Below the pieces are notes generated by a model. That model made no database searches. It had not been told where the DNA came from and saw nothing but the letters and a program-made list of their open reading frames with translations. A DNA stretch of 41,163 bases. Source: Prochlorococcus sp. AH-736-N03 (GTDB taxonomy: Bacteria > Cyanobacteriota > Cyanobacteriia > PCC-6307 > Cyanobiaceae). The DNA lies in the NCBI GenBank assembly GCA_028140765.1, contig JAOIOX010000006.1, positions 1-41,163 of the forward strand. The letters are read 5' to 3'. A program made the translations under genes and the position numbers. Of the stretch, positions 1-11,400 are shown piece by piece. The stretch's first letter is position 1. Each line of letters starts with the position of its first letter.

Positions 1-1
1 T

Positions 2-886
2 ATTTTTGAACCAATCTGGAACAGAAATTATATATCAAGTGTTCAAATTACTTCATCTGAAACAGTAGGTGTCGAAGATAGAGCAGGTTATTACGAAAGC
101 TCTGGTGCTTTAAGAGATATGCTTCAAAATCATATGACTCAAATGCTTGCTGTTACTGCAATGGAACCTCCTGGAAAGTTTGAACCAGAAGCAATAAGAA
201 ATGAAAAAGCTAAGGTTCTTCAAGCTTCAAAACTTGCTGACGAAAATGAACCGTGGAATTGTTGCATAAGAGGTCAATATGGAAAGGGAGGAAATATTTC
301 AAATCGACTCAAAGGATATAGGCAGGAAGATGGTGTTAATTGTAATAGCACAACAGAAACTTATATCGCGACAAAAGTATTAGTTGATAACTGGCGTTGG
401 CAAGGGGTTCCTTTTTATTTGAGAACTGGTAAAAGACTACCTAAAAGACTTGGAGAAATAGTTTTGACTTTTAAAGATGTTCCTGTTCATTTATTTGAAT
501 CAACAATAATAAATCCTGCCCCAAATCAACTTATCCTTAGAATTCAGCCAAATGAAGGTGCTACTTTCAAATTTGAGGTAAAATCTCCTGGTTCTGGAAT
601 GAAATCAAGACCTGTTGAGATGGAATTTTCTTATGATGAATCATTTGGAGAACCGTCCGATGAAGGCTATGTAAGATTGTTAGCTGATGCAATGCTTTCT
701 GACCCAACCTTATTTACTCGAAGTGATGAAGTAGAGGCAGCCTGGAAACTTTATACACCATTAATAGAATTGATGGATAATTCTCCTTGGAAGTTACCTA
801 TTTATAATTATGAATCTATGACGTGGGGACCTCCTGAGTCTGATCAATTAATTTCAAAAGATAATATTTTCTGGCGTAGACCTTAA
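2..886 (+). CDS. zwf: Glucose-6-phosphate 1-dehydrogenase, C-terminal part (5' end outside window)
   Basis: Open frame continues upstream of the listed ATG at 119 to the window edge (IFEPIWNRNYISSVQITSSETVGVEDRAGYYE...); conserved G6PDH motifs (YFLRTGKRLPKR-like, NEG...KSPG); followed directly by opcA. Confidence 0.95.
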   Translation: MFEPIWNRNYISSVQITSSETVGVEDRAGYYESSGALRDMLQNHMTQMLAVTAMEPPGKFEPEAIRNEKAKVLQASKLADENEPWNCCIRGQYGKGGNISNRLKGYRQEDGVNCNSTTETYIATKVLVDNWRWQGVPFYLRTGKRLPKRLGEIVLTFKDVPVHLFESTIINPAPNQLILRIQPNEGATFKFEVKSPGSGMKSRPVEMEFSYDESFGEPSDEGYVRLLADAMLSDPTLFTRSDEVEAAWKLYTPLIELMDNSPWKLPIYNYESMTWGPPESDQLISKDNIFWRRP

Positions 887-888
887 AA

Positions 889-2190
889 ATGAAACCTCAA
901 TTAACACTTCAAACCCCGTTAGAGCTGCCTTATCAGGAAATTTCTAGTTACCTTAATAAATTATGGATTTCAGAAGATAAAGATAATAGTGGGGCTAATA
1001 CTTTTACATTAATGGTCTGGCAGCCTGCTTGGCTAGAACAATGTTTGGTTCAAAAAGGTTTAGTACCTGGTCCAATTACTGGAAATCTCAGTCCAGAGAT
1101 AATTGAAGTTGCAAAAAAATTTATATTAGATCAAGGACTTCCTATCACTACTGCCCTTAATAGTGAAGAATTATTGAATTTGCTAAAGGAAAATTTATCT
1201 AATAAAGACTATGAAGATTTTAGAGGACAATTTTTTGAATCAACTATAAGTACATTGAATCCTAGAAGACTAATAACTCTAGCGCCAACATTAAATAAAA
1301 ATTCAGAAATCAAAACTTTTGTATCCGCTTACTGTCCATTAAGTGATACTCCAGCTATGCAACCTATATGTGGGGATTTAGTTGTTATTAGGGGAGACTC
1401 GGCCTCAATATCTAATAAAGGATTAAAAATAATTGATGAATTATCTATTGATGAATTACCTTCATGGTTATGGTGGAATGGAAGCTTGGATGAATCGCCT
1501 GAAATCTTCGAATATTTTACTAATTCTGGCCTACGGTTAATAATCGATACTGCTCTAGGATCGCCTCAAAGATGTTTAAATGTTTTAGATCAATTAAATA
1601 ATTCAAATAAAGCTATTAATGATTTGAATTGGGTTAGATTGAAAAATTGGAGAGAATCATTGGCGATGATTTTTGATCCACCTTCGAGGAGACCAATTTT
1701 AGATCATATTACTGATATTGACATTGACATCGCAGGAGATCATATTATTCAAGCTTTGTTTTTGATTTCATGGATTAGCGATAAACTTGGTTGGTCTCTT
1801 CTAAGAGTTGAAAGAGATACAGAATCTACAAAAATAGACTTTGAAAGAATTAATGGCGAAAAAATTTCTGCATCAATAAATCCCTTATCTTTAGGAAATC
1901 CAAGTATTCATTTAGGACAAGTTATTGGATTGAGGTTGATTTCAAAAATTAGCGAGGTTCAAAAAAATAACACTTGTGTAATACTTGGTTGTGAATCAGT
2001 GGAATGTATGAGACTTGAAGCAGGGGGAATGGCTGATATGGAATTAATAGAACAAGTTGTACCAAACTCTTTTTCTACATCAGAGTACGATGTTAGTAAA
2101 TTATTGGGAAGTAGTAGAGGAAATACCAGTCCTCTTTTTGAAAATTCTATTAAAGTAGCTCTTCAAATATTTAATGGTTTATATAACTAG
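889..2190 (+). CDS. opcA: Glucose-6-phosphate dehydrogenase assembly protein OpcA
   Basis: 433-aa ORF immediately downstream of zwf (2-nt gap), OpcA-like sequence and conserved cyanobacterial gene order. Confidence 0.9.
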   Translation: MKPQLTLQTPLELPYQEISSYLNKLWISEDKDNSGANTFTLMVWQPAWLEQCLVQKGLVPGPITGNLSPEIIEVAKKFILDQGLPITTALNSEELLNLLKENLSNKDYEDFRGQFFESTISTLNPRRLITLAPTLNKNSEIKTFVSAYCPLSDTPAMQPICGDLVVIRGDSASISNKGLKIIDELSIDELPSWLWWNGSLDESPEIFEYFTNSGLRLIIDTALGSPQRCLNVLDQLNNSNKAINDLNWVRLKNWRESLAMIFDPPSRRPILDHITDIDIDIAGDHIIQALFLISWISDKLGWSLLRVERDTESTKIDFERINGEKISASINPLSLGNPSIHLGQVIGLRLISKISEVQKNNTCVILGCESVECMRLEAGGMADMELIEQVVPNSFSTSEYDVSKLLGSSRGNTSPLFENSIKVALQIFNGLYN

Positions 2191-2193
2191 TAG

Positions 2194-3586
2194 ATGCCTT
2201 GTGTAATATCCTCTCCTTCAACTGATAGTGGGAAAACCACATTATCGCTTTTGCTATCTTGTTGGGCGTTTTCAAAAGGTATAAAGATACAAACTTTCAA
2301 GGTTGGCCCAGATTATCTTGATCAACAACAACTTAGTTCAATTGGCCAACCTATTTGTAGGAATTTAGATATTTTTTTAAGTGGTGAGGAATGGGTTCAA
2401 GAAAGTTTTTTAAGACATTCTTTGAAATATGAATTCTCATTAATTGAAGGAGCAATGGGTCTATTTGATGGATTAGGTTCAACAACCTATTCCAGTACAG
2501 CAAATATCTCTAAACTTCTCAATGCTCCAATAATTTTTATTGTCAATGCTAGAGGACAAGTAGCTTCTCTTTTGGCGACTATTCGTGGTTTTAGAGATTT
2601 CGATAGTGAGTTGTCAATAGTAGGAATTATATTTAACAACGTTAATTCAGATAGACATAAAAAATTAATCAAAGAAGTTTTTTAAAAATGAAGATATAGA
2701 AATTCTTGGTTTTTTACCATCTGATCCAAAAATAAATTTAAACAAAGCTAATTTAGGTTTGATATCTCCATTGGATGATGGTAAAAAAATTGATGTTGAA
2801 TATTTTGCAAATTTCGCCGAAAGAAACCTTAATGTATTTTCTCTTATTAAATTTCTAAAATCTCCTCAAAAGAAAATATTTAATTCTGCCAGTTTTGAAG
2901 ATTTTAAAATAGACAAAAGTAAACCTATCGCAATTGCAGAAGATAAAATCTTTCATTTTCAATACCCTGAAACAAGGGAGTTTTTGAGTGAAATAGGAAT
3001 CCCATTGATTTCATGGAGTATTTATGAAGACGAAGAAATACCTAATGAGGCTTCTTCTTTAATTATTCCTGGGGGTTTCCCTGAAAAATATGCTGATCAT
3101 ATAAGTAACTCTAAAAAAAGCTTAAATTCGTTAAGGAAATTCCGAAAAAATGGATTTATTTATGCAGAGTGTGGAGGAATGATGATTTTAGGGGACTTTA
3201 TGAAAGATGAAAATGGTAATAATCATAGAATGACTGGTATTCTCCCTTTTAGTTCTAAAAAAAGTAAACTTACAGTAGGTTATAGATACATTGAGGGTTT
3301 AAAAGATACACCGATCATCAAACAAAATCAATTAATTAGAGGTCATGAATTTCATTATTGGGAAATTGAAAATAATTTATCTGAACTTGATTTATTAAAA
3401 GCTGAACATCAGAAGAAACTATCTTCCCCATGGAAAATTAGATCTTGGGAAACTGAATACAAAAATGAAGGCTATTTTGATCAAAAATTACATGCAAGTT
3501 GGATTCACTTACATTTGCCAAGTTCTCCAGAAGTAGCAAAAAACTTTATAGATGTAACCCAAATTAGTTTTTCAAAGGATTCTTAA
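2194..3586 (+). pseudogene. cobB: Cobyrinic acid a,c-diamide synthase (CbiA/CobB), split into two frames by a 1-nt shift at about 2678-2688
   Basis: ORF 2194-2685 carries the N-terminal P-loop part (SSPSTDSGKTTLS, KVGPDYLDQ, EGAMGLFDG); ORF 2759-3586 (+1 frame) carries the glutamine amidotransferase-like C-terminus (GFPEKYA, YAECGGMM, GYRY, RGHEFHYWE, HASWIHLHLPSS). Frame 2 reads FKNEDIEILGFLPSDPKINLNKANLGLISPLDDGKK across the gap, so only one base separates two otherwise intact halves. May be a sequencing error or recoding rather than a true pseudogene. Confidence 0.8.
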
Positions 3587-4062
3587 TTTATTATCAAATT
3601 AAATATTTTGAGAGGAGAACCTAAAAAAAACATTCCAGGCAGAGTAATTAACGGTCCTAAAAAACTACCCACCATGACCTCAATTTTTGTATGGCCCAGG
3701 GTTTCTTTTAAAAATAATTCAGATTTAGGGTCTAGTTTTTTTGATAGTTTGTTGATTTCTGCAGCTTGTATTCCAGCTGATTTTCTTACACCACTAGCGT
3801 CATACATAACTATTAGTGCTACAGCAACTGATAATGCGAATATTGAGCTATCAAATCCTAATTCATAACCTACACCAGATGCAGCACCAGTTATTAAGGC
3901 CGAATGGCTCGAAGGCATCCCACCAGTCTCGAACATAATTCCAAACCTGATCTCTCCAGTAGAAAAGAAATTGAAAACAATTTTAAAAAATTGAGCTAAT
4001 AAACAGGATAATAAGCTCCAGAAAAGAACTGAATTATTAAAAAAGGTAAGAAACTCAGACAT
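3583..4062 (-). CDS. Divergent PAP2 family membrane protein (DUF212)
   Basis: 159-aa ORF with MFETGGMPSSHSALITGAASGVGYELGFDSSIFA...VMYDASGVRKSAG, typical of the divergent PAP2/DUF212 family. Confidence 0.85.
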   Translation of the reverse strand: MSEFLTFFNNSVLFWSLLSCLLAQFFKIVFNFFSTGEIRFGIMFETGGMPSSHSALITGAASGVGYELGFDSSIFALSVAVALIVMYDASGVRKSAGIQAAEINKLSKKLDPKSELFLKETLGHTKIEVMVGSFLGPLITLPGMFFLGSPLKIFNLIIN

Positions 4063-4075
4063 GAACTAAAACTAT

Positions 4076-4978
4076 TTATCTGTCTCTGTTTGTAATAAAG
4101 TCGGCTAATGATATTAAATGATTTGCATCTGCTCCCCAAGGTTCAATTGCTTTTTTTGCTTTTTCAACTAAATCAAATGCTCTTTTCTTTGACTCCTCCA
4201 TACCTAGTAATTTAGGGTAAGTAGTTTTGTCGGCTAAAAGATCTTTACCAGCAGTTTTTCCAAGCTTTTCACTACTTGAAGTTAAATCAAGAATATCATC
4301 TATTATTTGGAAGGCCAAACCAATTCCCTCTGCATAAGTTGTAAGAGCTTGTAAAAGTTTTTCGTTAGCGCCTGCTATCATCGCGCCTGTTCTTACACAA
4401 GCCTTCAATAAAGCTCCAGTCTTATGGAGATGAATATATTCGAGAGTATCAAGGTCAACTTCTTTGCCTTCGCATTCTAAATCAACAACTTGTCCCCCGA
4501 CTAGTCCTGGTGCACCTGCGACTAAAGATAATTCGCCAATTACATTTAATAATCTATTTGGATCTACTCCAGGGCTTCTTAAAGAGACCATTTCAAAGGC
4601 CCTTGTTAATAAAGCATCTCCTGCAAGTATAGCTATTGCATCTCCATATACTTTGTGATTTGTTGGCCTACCTCTCCTCAAGTCATCATTATCCATCGCG
4701 GGAAGATCATCATGAATCAAGGACATTGTATGGATCATTTCTATCGCTACTGCAGTAGGAACAGCAAGAGAGGGTTTTCCTCCAGCCAGTGCGCAAGATG
4801 CTAAACATAAAATTGGGCGTATCCTTTTCCCCCCAGCTAAAAGGGAATATCTCATTGATTCTCTTAATATTTCAGGATTCTCAGGGCCCAAGGAAAAATC
4901 AAGTGCTTCTTCTACAACCTTTTTTGTGTGTTTAAGATATTTTTCAAAATCAGAAATGCTATTTATAACTTCAGTCAT
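4076..4978 (-). CDS. crtE: Geranylgeranyl diphosphate synthase (polyprenyl synthetase)
   Basis: 300-aa ORF with both Asp-rich motifs ([28 protein letters not shown]). Confidence 0.93.
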   Translation of the reverse strand: MTEVINSISDFEKYLKHTKKVVEEALDFSLGPENPEILRESMRYSLLAGGKRIRPILCLASCALAGGKPSLAVPTAVAIEMIHTMSLIHDDLPAMDNDDLRRGRPTNHKVYGDAIAILAGDALLTRAFEMVSLRSPGVDPNRLLNVIGELSLVAGAPGLVGGQVVDLECEGKEVDLDTLEYIHLHKTGALLKACVRTGAMIAGANEKLLQALTTYAEGIGLAFQIIDDILDLTSSSEKLGKTAGKDLLADKTTYPKLLGMEESKKRAFDLVEKAKKAIEPWGADANHLISLADFITNRDR

Positions 4979-5014
4979 TTTATCCTTTTAGTAAAAATTT
5001 TTTCATCTTGGAGT

Positions 5015-5911
5015 TTATGGCAAAAGATCATTAAGATTTGATGATAAACCAAATTGTTTTTGCCAACTAAAAATAGTATTCACAAGTAACATTGTTACGG
5101 TCATTGGTCCAACGCCTCCTGGTACAGGTGTGTACGCAAATACTTTAGAAATGACATCTTCTAATAATACATCGCCACATAATCTGGTTTGATTTTTATT
5201 GGAACTTTTTAATCTATGTATTCCAACATCAATAATTACGGCTCCATCTTTCACAAAACTAGAATCTATAAGGTTGGGTTTTCCTGCAGCCGCAATTAGT
5301 ATGTCAGCTTCTCTACAGACTTTATTCAAGTTCAATGTTTTTGAATGAGTCATTGTTACCGTGCCGTTTAGATTCAACAACATAAGCGATAGGGGTTTCC
5401 CAACAAGCAGACTTCTTCCTACAACAACAATTTTCTTGCCTTCAATTTTAATTTTTTGGGATCTTAATAAATTAACAATTCCTGCTGGTGTACATGATCT
5501 CATCGCAGGCTCATTTTTCACTAATTTCCCGATGTTTATCTCATTTAATCCATCTACATCTTTGCTTGGATTAATATGGCTGATTAGTTTTTGCTCATCA
5601 AACTTCTTTGGGATGGGAAGTTGTAGCAACATTCCATCAATATTCTTGTCTGAGTTTAGGTTGTTTATTAATTTTTCAACTTCTTTTTGCTCTACATTAT
5701 CTTTTAGATGAAAGATGAAGCTTTTTATTCCTACCCTTGAACATGCTTTTTCCTTATTATTCACGTAAACACCACTTGCTGGGTCTTCACCTATTCTTAT
5801 TACAGCTAAACCAGGAGCTCTTTTTGCAATTTCTTTATTACTAGAAATATATTCATTTAATCTCTTCTCAATTTCAAGAGATAATTTTTTACCGTCTAAT
5901 TTTAATGACAT
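5015..5911 (-). CDS. folD: Bifunctional methylene-THF dehydrogenase / methenyl-THF cyclohydrolase FolD
   Basis: 298-aa [59 protein letters not shown]. Confidence 0.95.
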   Translation of the reverse strand: MSLKLDGKKLSLEIEKRLNEYISSNKEIAKRAPGLAVIRIGEDPASGVYVNNKEKACSRVGIKSFIFHLKDNVEQKEVEKLINNLNSDKNIDGMLLQLPIPKKFDEQKLISHINPSKDVDGLNEINIGKLVKNEPAMRSCTPAGIVNLLRSQKIKIEGKKIVVVGRSLLVGKPLSLMLLNLNGTVTMTHSKTLNLNKVCREADILIAAAGKPNLIDSSFVKDGAVIIDVGIHRLKSSNKNQTRLCGDVLLEDVISKVFAYTPVPGGVGPMTVTMLLVNTIFSWQKQFGLSSNLNDLLP

Positions 5912-5985
5912 TTATGAAAAGATCTCCTTTTTACATCTAGGATGCCTATAATTTTAAATTATTCAAATAGATTTAATTATATTCT

Positions 5986-7458
5986 GTGCAAAACATTACA
6001 TCTACTTTAAAAAAATTTTTTTATCTGTGGAAGAGGAGTCAAGTTCCGGTAAAACAACCAACTAAAATTTCAAAAATTGATAATCTAATAATTTTTTTAA
6101 TATGCATTTTAATTTCAATAATTTCTTCTTATAAATTACTTCTTACTTCCCCTTTAAATATCTCAGATATTTTTTTCTGGCTTTTGACCTTTACTGAAGC
6201 GTTTGTTAGTTCCTGGATTTTGATCTTAGTATCAAAAAAAGAAAATCCTACAATTTCCTCAAGACAAATTATCTTGATCGTAACTCTTCTTTTGGCAGTG
6301 CAGTCTTCGAAATTAGCTTTGGGTGCAACCATAAGTCCATTATCTTTGATAATTCCACCAGCGTTAATAATATCTCAGGGAATGGGAAGCATAACGGCTT
6401 TAGTTTGGGTATCAATAGCGAGCATCAGTTGGCCTGAACCAGAAGTTGCTGTCAACAATAATTTATTTTTTATTTTATTAGTTTGCGCTTCAGTAGTATC
6501 TCTACTTGGAGGGAGGATAAGAAGTAGAGCTCAGTTACTTCAACTATCAATTTTTGTTCCTATTGGCGCTTTGTTTAGTCAATGGATATTTATAGGTAAA
6601 GATAAAATTTCTTTTATTGAAAAACAAGAATTTGTTTTTGCTAGAGACAATATTTTTTCAGATTCTCTTTTGTTAGCAATAGTAATGCTTTTTACTATTT
6701 TAGTTATACCTATTTTTGAATCGATTTTTGGATTATTAACTAAAGCAAGATTACTCGAATTGGCTGATAAAGAGAAACCTCTCATTAGAAGATTATCTCT
6801 TGAAGCTCCCGGTACTTTTGAACACACCTTACTTATATGTGGTTTAGCAGAGGAGGCAACAAGAATGATTGGTGGTGATATTGATCTAATTAAAACCGGT
6901 GCACTATATCATGATGTTGGCAAATTGCATGCACCTAGTTGGTTTATTGAAAATCAAGATGGTTCAAAGAATCCTCATGATGAAATAGATGATCCTATTA
7001 AAAGCGCAGAAGTATTACAGGCACATGTTGATGAAGGATTGAGGTATGCAAGGAAAAATAGATTGCCTAAACTGATTGCCAATTTTATTCCAGAACATCA
7101 AGGTACTCTAAAAATGGGATATTTTTTTCAAAAAGCTAAAGAAAAAAATCTAGATATTAATGAAAATCATTTTAGATATAAAGGCCCTATTCCACAGTCA
7201 AAGGAAACGGCTATTTTAATGCTTGCAGATGGATGTGAAGCAGCATTAAGAGCTATGAATATTAATGCATCTGATAAAGAAGCTTTGGAAACAATATCTA
7301 AAATTATCCACTCACGTCAAATAGATGGCCAATTAGATGATAGTAATTTATCGAAGGGAGAAATTTTTTTAATAAAAAGGTCGTTCTTGAATGTGTGGAA
7401 AAGAATTAGACATAGGAGAATTCAATATCCAACTAGCAAGAATAATACTTTTTCTTAA
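5986..7458 (+). CDS. Multi-TM HD-domain phosphohydrolase (PgpH-type 7TM-HD family)
   Basis: 490-aa ORF (GTG start), N-terminal TM helices followed by an HD domain (GTFEHTLLICGLAEEAT...GALYHDVGKL...PEHQGT...ILMLADGCEAALRA). Confidence 0.85.
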   Translation: MQNITSTLKKFFYLWKRSQVPVKQPTKISKIDNLIIFLICILISIISSYKLLLTSPLNISDIFFWLLTFTEAFVSSWILILVSKKENPTISSRQIILIVTLLLAVQSSKLALGATISPLSLIIPPALIISQGMGSITALVWVSIASISWPEPEVAVNNNLFFILLVCASVVSLLGGRIRSRAQLLQLSIFVPIGALFSQWIFIGKDKISFIEKQEFVFARDNIFSDSLLLAIVMLFTILVIPIFESIFGLLTKARLLELADKEKPLIRRLSLEAPGTFEHTLLICGLAEEATRMIGGDIDLIKTGALYHDVGKLHAPSWFIENQDGSKNPHDEIDDPIKSAEVLQAHVDEGLRYARKNRLPKLIANFIPEHQGTLKMGYFFQKAKEKNLDINENHFRYKGPIPQSKETAILMLADGCEAALRAMNINASDKEALETISKIIHSRQIDGQLDDSNLSKGEIFLIKRSFLNVWKRIRHRRIQYPTSKNNTFS

Positions 7459-7465
7459 TTAAAAT

Positions 7466-7858
7466 TTAAAGCCTAATACTTCTACGATGTTTTGGATTGC
7501 ACCAATATATAAGAGCTAAGGTGCTTAATAATGTTGTTAAAAGAGTAAACCCACCAATACCAAAAATATCTTGAAGAGTTATTAGTCTTACAACTGAATA
7601 AGGACCCATACCAGAAATTACCATTGATAGAGAAACTAGAGTTAAAGTTACTCCCCATTTTCTCTCTGCTAAAAGAGCCGCTGAAGAAACTATTCCAACA
7701 ATCGCAGCAGGCCATCCAAGACTTATGGCAAGAGTTATATTTGCAATTTTTAGTGGAGGCCCATAACTTATTATTAATGCAATAACTGGAAGTGCAATTA
7801 TGTTGCCGATTAAGCCAACCCACGAAAGTGCCCAATATCCAAGTAACCTTTCTCTCAT
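7466..7858 (-). CDS. Conserved hypothetical membrane protein
   Basis: 130-aa ORF with about four hydrophobic segments; preferred over the overlapping same-strand ORF 7482-7835, which has low-complexity N/S/C-rich composition. Confidence 0.7.
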   Translation of the reverse strand: MRERLLGYWALSWVGLIGNIIALPVIALIISYGPPLKIANITLAISLGWPAAIVGIVSSAALLAERKWGVTLTLVSLSMVISGMGPYSVVRLITLQDIFGIGGFTLLTTLLSTLALIYWCNPKHRRSIRL

Positions 7859-7941
7859 TATTTACTGCTTTAACTATAAATTCAATCTACAGTATTAAGA
7901 GACAATTTTTTAATGCTACTTAATAATCCTAAGAAATAAAT

Positions 7942-9582
7942 TTAATTTGCAGGATTAGATATAAATGTATGATCAGAATTTTCTAAATTATCAAATTGTG
8001 GATGAATTGAATTTTTTTTCTCAGAAAATACAAGTCGATTTAAGGCATTAACGTAAGCATTCGCTGCAGCAACTACAACATCAGTATCAGCAGAATGACC
8101 AGAATATATTTTATTATCCCTTCTTATTCTTATGGTCACTTCGCCCAAAGCATCAATTCCCTCTGTTACTGACTTAACAGAAAATTCAATTAATTCATTA
8201 GGAACTTTAGCTAATTTATTTAAAGCCTCGCATACAGCATCAACGGGTCCAGTACCTATGGATACTGCAGTATCCTCAGTATTATCTTCTGTATTTAAAA
8301 GCGAAATGGTGGCAGTAGGTTTAGATGCATTACCGCAACTTACTTGTACAAGACTTAATTGAAATTTAGCTTCTGGGAGTTGAACTTGTTCACTAACAAT
8401 TGCTTCTAAGTCTCTATCAGTAATTTCTCTTTTCCTGTCAGCTAAATCTTTAAAACGGGCAAAAGCATCATTTAAATCTTCTCGATTTAAATCATATCCC
8501 ATTTCTTCTAATCTTGCTCTAACTGCACTTCTTCCACTAAGTTTCCCCAAAGATATTTTGTTGTCACTCAAACCAACAGTTTTTGCATCGATAATTTCGT
8601 AAGTTAGTCTATTTTTTAAAACCCCATCCTGATGAATGCCTGACTCATGTGCAAAAGCATTAGCCCCCACAATTGCTTTATTAGGTTGTACGGTCATTCC
8701 AGTTAGGTTGGAAACAAGTCTAGAGGTTTTTGTTATTTCTTCTGTTCTTATAGCTGTTAGAGGAGTTGGTGAATCTGGATTTCTTTTGAAAAAACTATTA
8801 AAAAAACTTTTCCTAACATGTAATGCCATGACTAATTCTTCTAGAGAGGCATTCCCGGCTCTTTCACCAATTCCATTGATAGTACACTCTAGTTGCCTTG
8901 CTCCATTTTTTACAGCCTCAAGAAAATTGGCTACTGCTAAACCCAAATCATTATGACCATGAACCGAGATTACTGCCTCATCAATATTTGGAACATTTTT
9001 ATTTATATCGGCAATTAGTTTGCCAAATTCGCTAGGAGTTGTAAATCCAACAGTATCGGGGATGTTTATTGTTGTCGCTCCTGCAGAAATTGCTAGTTGA
9101 ATTACTTCGTATAAAAAATCGGGATCACTCCTTGAGGCATCTTCGCAAGAAAACTCAATATCATCAACCAATGATTTTGCATAATTAACCATTTCTGGAA
9201 CTATTTGAAGAACATCTTTTCTGGATTTTTTAAGTTTATGTTTAAGATGAATATCACTTGTCGCAATAAAAGTATGTATTCTTTTCTTGGGAGCTGGACT
9301 TACTGCTTCGTGACATGCTTTTATATCTCCTTTGGATGCTCTAGCTAAACCACATATTGTAGGCCCATGTTCTTTCCCAACGGCATGGGCAATTTTATTA
9401 ACAGCTTTAAAATCTCCTGGACTTGCAAAAGGGAATCCAGCCTCAATAACATCTACCCCTAATCTTGCTAATTGATGGGCAATAGCAAGTTTTTCTTCAA
9501 GATTTAAACTTGCGCCAGGGGATTGCTCTCCATCTCGAAGAGTTGTATCAAAAATCAAAATTCTTCCAGGATCTTTTGACAT
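7942..9582 (-). CDS. leuA: 2-isopropylmalate synthase
   Basis: 546-aa [32 protein letters not shown]-terminal LeuA regulatory domain. Confidence 0.97.
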   Translation of the reverse strand: MSKDPGRILIFDTTLRDGEQSPGASLNLEEKLAIAHQLARLGVDVIEAGFPFASPGDFKAVNKIAHAVGKEHGPTICGLARASKGDIKACHEAVSPAPKKRIHTFIATSDIHLKHKLKKSRKDVLQIVPEMVNYAKSLVDDIEFSCEDASRSDPDFLYEVIQLAISAGATTINIPDTVGFTTPSEFGKLIADINKNVPNIDEAVISVHGHNDLGLAVANFLEAVKNGARQLECTINGIGERAGNASLEELVMALHVRKSFFNSFFKRNPDSPTPLTAIRTEEITKTSRLVSNLTGMTVQPNKAIVGANAFAHESGIHQDGVLKNRLTYEIIDAKTVGLSDNKISLGKLSGRSAVRARLEEMGYDLNREDLNDAFARFKDLADRKREITDRDLEAIVSEQVQLPEAKFQLSLVQVSCGNASKPTATISLLNTEDNTEDTAVSIGTGPVDAVCEALNKLAKVPNELIEFSVKSVTEGIDALGEVTIRIRRDNKIYSGHSADTDVVVAAANAYVNALNRLVFSEKKNSIHPQFDNLENSDHTFISNPAN

Positions 9583-9807
9583 AAGATGGAAAAACCTAAT
9601 CTTATATTAAGCTAATTAAAAAAAATTGACTAGATATAGTAAAAAAAAATATGCTGCAAATTTATAACTTAAACAATATTGGTTAAAATTCTGAAGAAAA
9701 AAATGAAATACTTAAATTATTAAAGTATTCTTTTAGGATCAAAGCTTCCTTTTATAAAAGGTTAATTTTGATTTTTTATAGAATTTCTGACATAAATTAT
9801 AAAAAGT

Positions 9808-11400
9808 ATGAATGGGCGATACCCACCCCCAAATGTTTTAGGTCAGTTAGCGATAGTTTTACATGCTCATCTACCTTATGTCAGAAAAAATGAAAAAAAC
9901 TCCTTAGAAGAGGATTGGTTATTTCAGGCGATTCTGGAATGTTATATACCACTACTTCAATCAATAGAATCTTCCAAAAATGAAAATCCTGAAAATACAA
10001 AACTTACTATTAGTTTGTCTCCTACATTATTATCACTCTTAAATAATAAACAAATTCAAGAAACTTTCCCAAGCTGGATTAAAACAAGGAATGATTTCTT
10101 AAACGAACTGCCACTAAAAGAAAAAAATGCCTCTGCATTTTTAATCAAAAATCTTAATGATAAATACCTATATTGGGAAAATTGTTCTGGAAATTTAATT
10201 GAGAAGTTTAGGGTATTAAATAACTCTGGAAATTTGGATATCCTCACTTGTGCTGCTACTCATGGATATTTACCAATTCTAAGGGAGAATCCTGAAACTA
10301 TTAAAGGACAAATTAATACAGCCATTAGGAGCCATGAAAATATTTTTGAAACAAGGCCTTTAGGTATTTGGTTGCCTGAATGCGCATATTATGAGGGTTT
10401 AGATGAAATACTATTTAATTCTGGAATTAGATATACAATTTTAGATGGTCACGGGATTCTAAACTCCACGCCAAGACCTAGATATGGTGTATATGCCCCA
10501 ATATGCTCGAAAAAAGGAGTGGCATTTTTTGGGAGAGATAGTGAGTCAACCTTGCCCGTTTGGTCTGCTAAGGAAGGATTCCCGGGAGACAAAGTTTATA
10601 GGGAATTTCATAAGGATTTGGGCTGGGAATTACCTCTCTCAAAGCTTCAAAAGAAGGGTATTTCGTCAAAAAGACCTTTGGGTTTAAAGTTTCATAAGAT
10701 TACAGATGAAAATATTTCTTTAGGGGAAAAAGAGTTTTACCTTGAAAATGAAGCCAAAAATAAGGCAGCAGAACATTCTGATGCCTATCTTCTTGCGAGA
10801 TCCAAACAACTAGAAAAATTGACTTTATCCTCTTCCTTTGAGCCTTTATTAGTAGCTCCATTTGATGCAGAGTTATTTGGTCATTGGTGGTATGAGGGAC
10901 CTTTTTTTATTGAAAATATACTAAAGAACTCTAGTAAATATTCAATTAAGCTTACAAATTTAAAAGAATTCCTAATGCAAAAACCAAATCTTCAGATTTG
11001 TGATCCATCGCCATCAAGCTGGGGGCAAGGGGGTTACCATAATTACTGGATTAATGATGCAAATGCCTGGATCGTTCCAGAAATTACAAAAGCAGGCTCA
11101 ACATTTATAGATTTGTGCTTGGAAAATTTTAATAATGATTTATCTTCAAGACTCTTAAAGCAAGCAGCAAGAGAACTACTTCTTTCTGAGTCTTCTGATT
11201 GGAGTTTTATTCTAAGAGCTGGGACCACAACTGAGCTCGCAAAAGAGAGAATAGAAAGACACTTATTCAGATTCTGGAAATTGGTTGAAATGATTAAAAA
11301 TCACTCTAATATTAATTTAAAATTTCTTGAAGATATCGAGGATGAGGATAAAGTCTTCCCTAATATAAATATTGATGATTGGCGAAAATTAAAAAACTAA
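9808..11400 (+). CDS. Glycoside hydrolase family 57 protein (alpha-glucan branching enzyme-like)
   Basis: 530-aa ORF; LAIVLHAHLPYVR, GIWLPECAYYEGLDEIL, PFDAELFGHWWYEGP. Confidence 0.88.
   Translation: MNGRYPPPNVLGQLAIVLHAHLPYVRKNEKNSLEEDWLFQAILECYIPLLQSIESSKNENPENTKLTISLSPTLLSLLNNKQIQETFPSWIKTRNDFLNELPLKEKNASAFLIKNLNDKYLYWENCSGNLIEKFRVLNNSGNLDILTCAATHGYLPILRENPETIKGQINTAIRSHENIFETRPLGIWLPECAYYEGLDEILFNSGIRYTILDGHGILNSTPRPRYGVYAPICSKKGVAFFGRDSESTLPVWSAKEGFPGDKVYREFHKDLGWELPLSKLQKKGISSKRPLGLKFHKITDENISLGEKEFYLENEAKNKAAEHSDAYLLARSKQLEKLTLSSSFEPLLVAPFDAELFGHWWYEGPFFIENILKNSSKYSIKLTNLKEFLMQKPNLQICDPSPSSWGQGGYHNYWINDANAWIVPEITKAGSTFIDLCLENFNNDLSSRLLKQAARELLLSESSDWSFILRAGTTTELAKERIERHLFRFWKLVEMIKNHSNINLKFLEDIEDEDKVFPNINIDDWRKLKN

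Noticed and set aside
5361-5711. 116-aa plus ORF antisense to folD
   Set aside because: Shadow ORF; F/S/L/N-rich composition, no domain
7482-7835. Listed minus ORF of 117 aa overlapping 7466-7858
   Set aside because: Alternate frame of the same membrane-protein gene, with low-complexity N/S/C-rich composition
8132-8956. Plus-strand ORFs antisense to leuA (8132-8362, 8636-8956)
   Set aside because: Shadow ORFs of leuA; S/T/L-rich composition typical of antisense reading
9748-9761. Perfect palindrome CCTTTTATAAAAGG between leuA and the GH57 gene
   Set aside because: AT-rich 14-mer plausible by chance in this composition; no associated T tract or known operator consensus recognised
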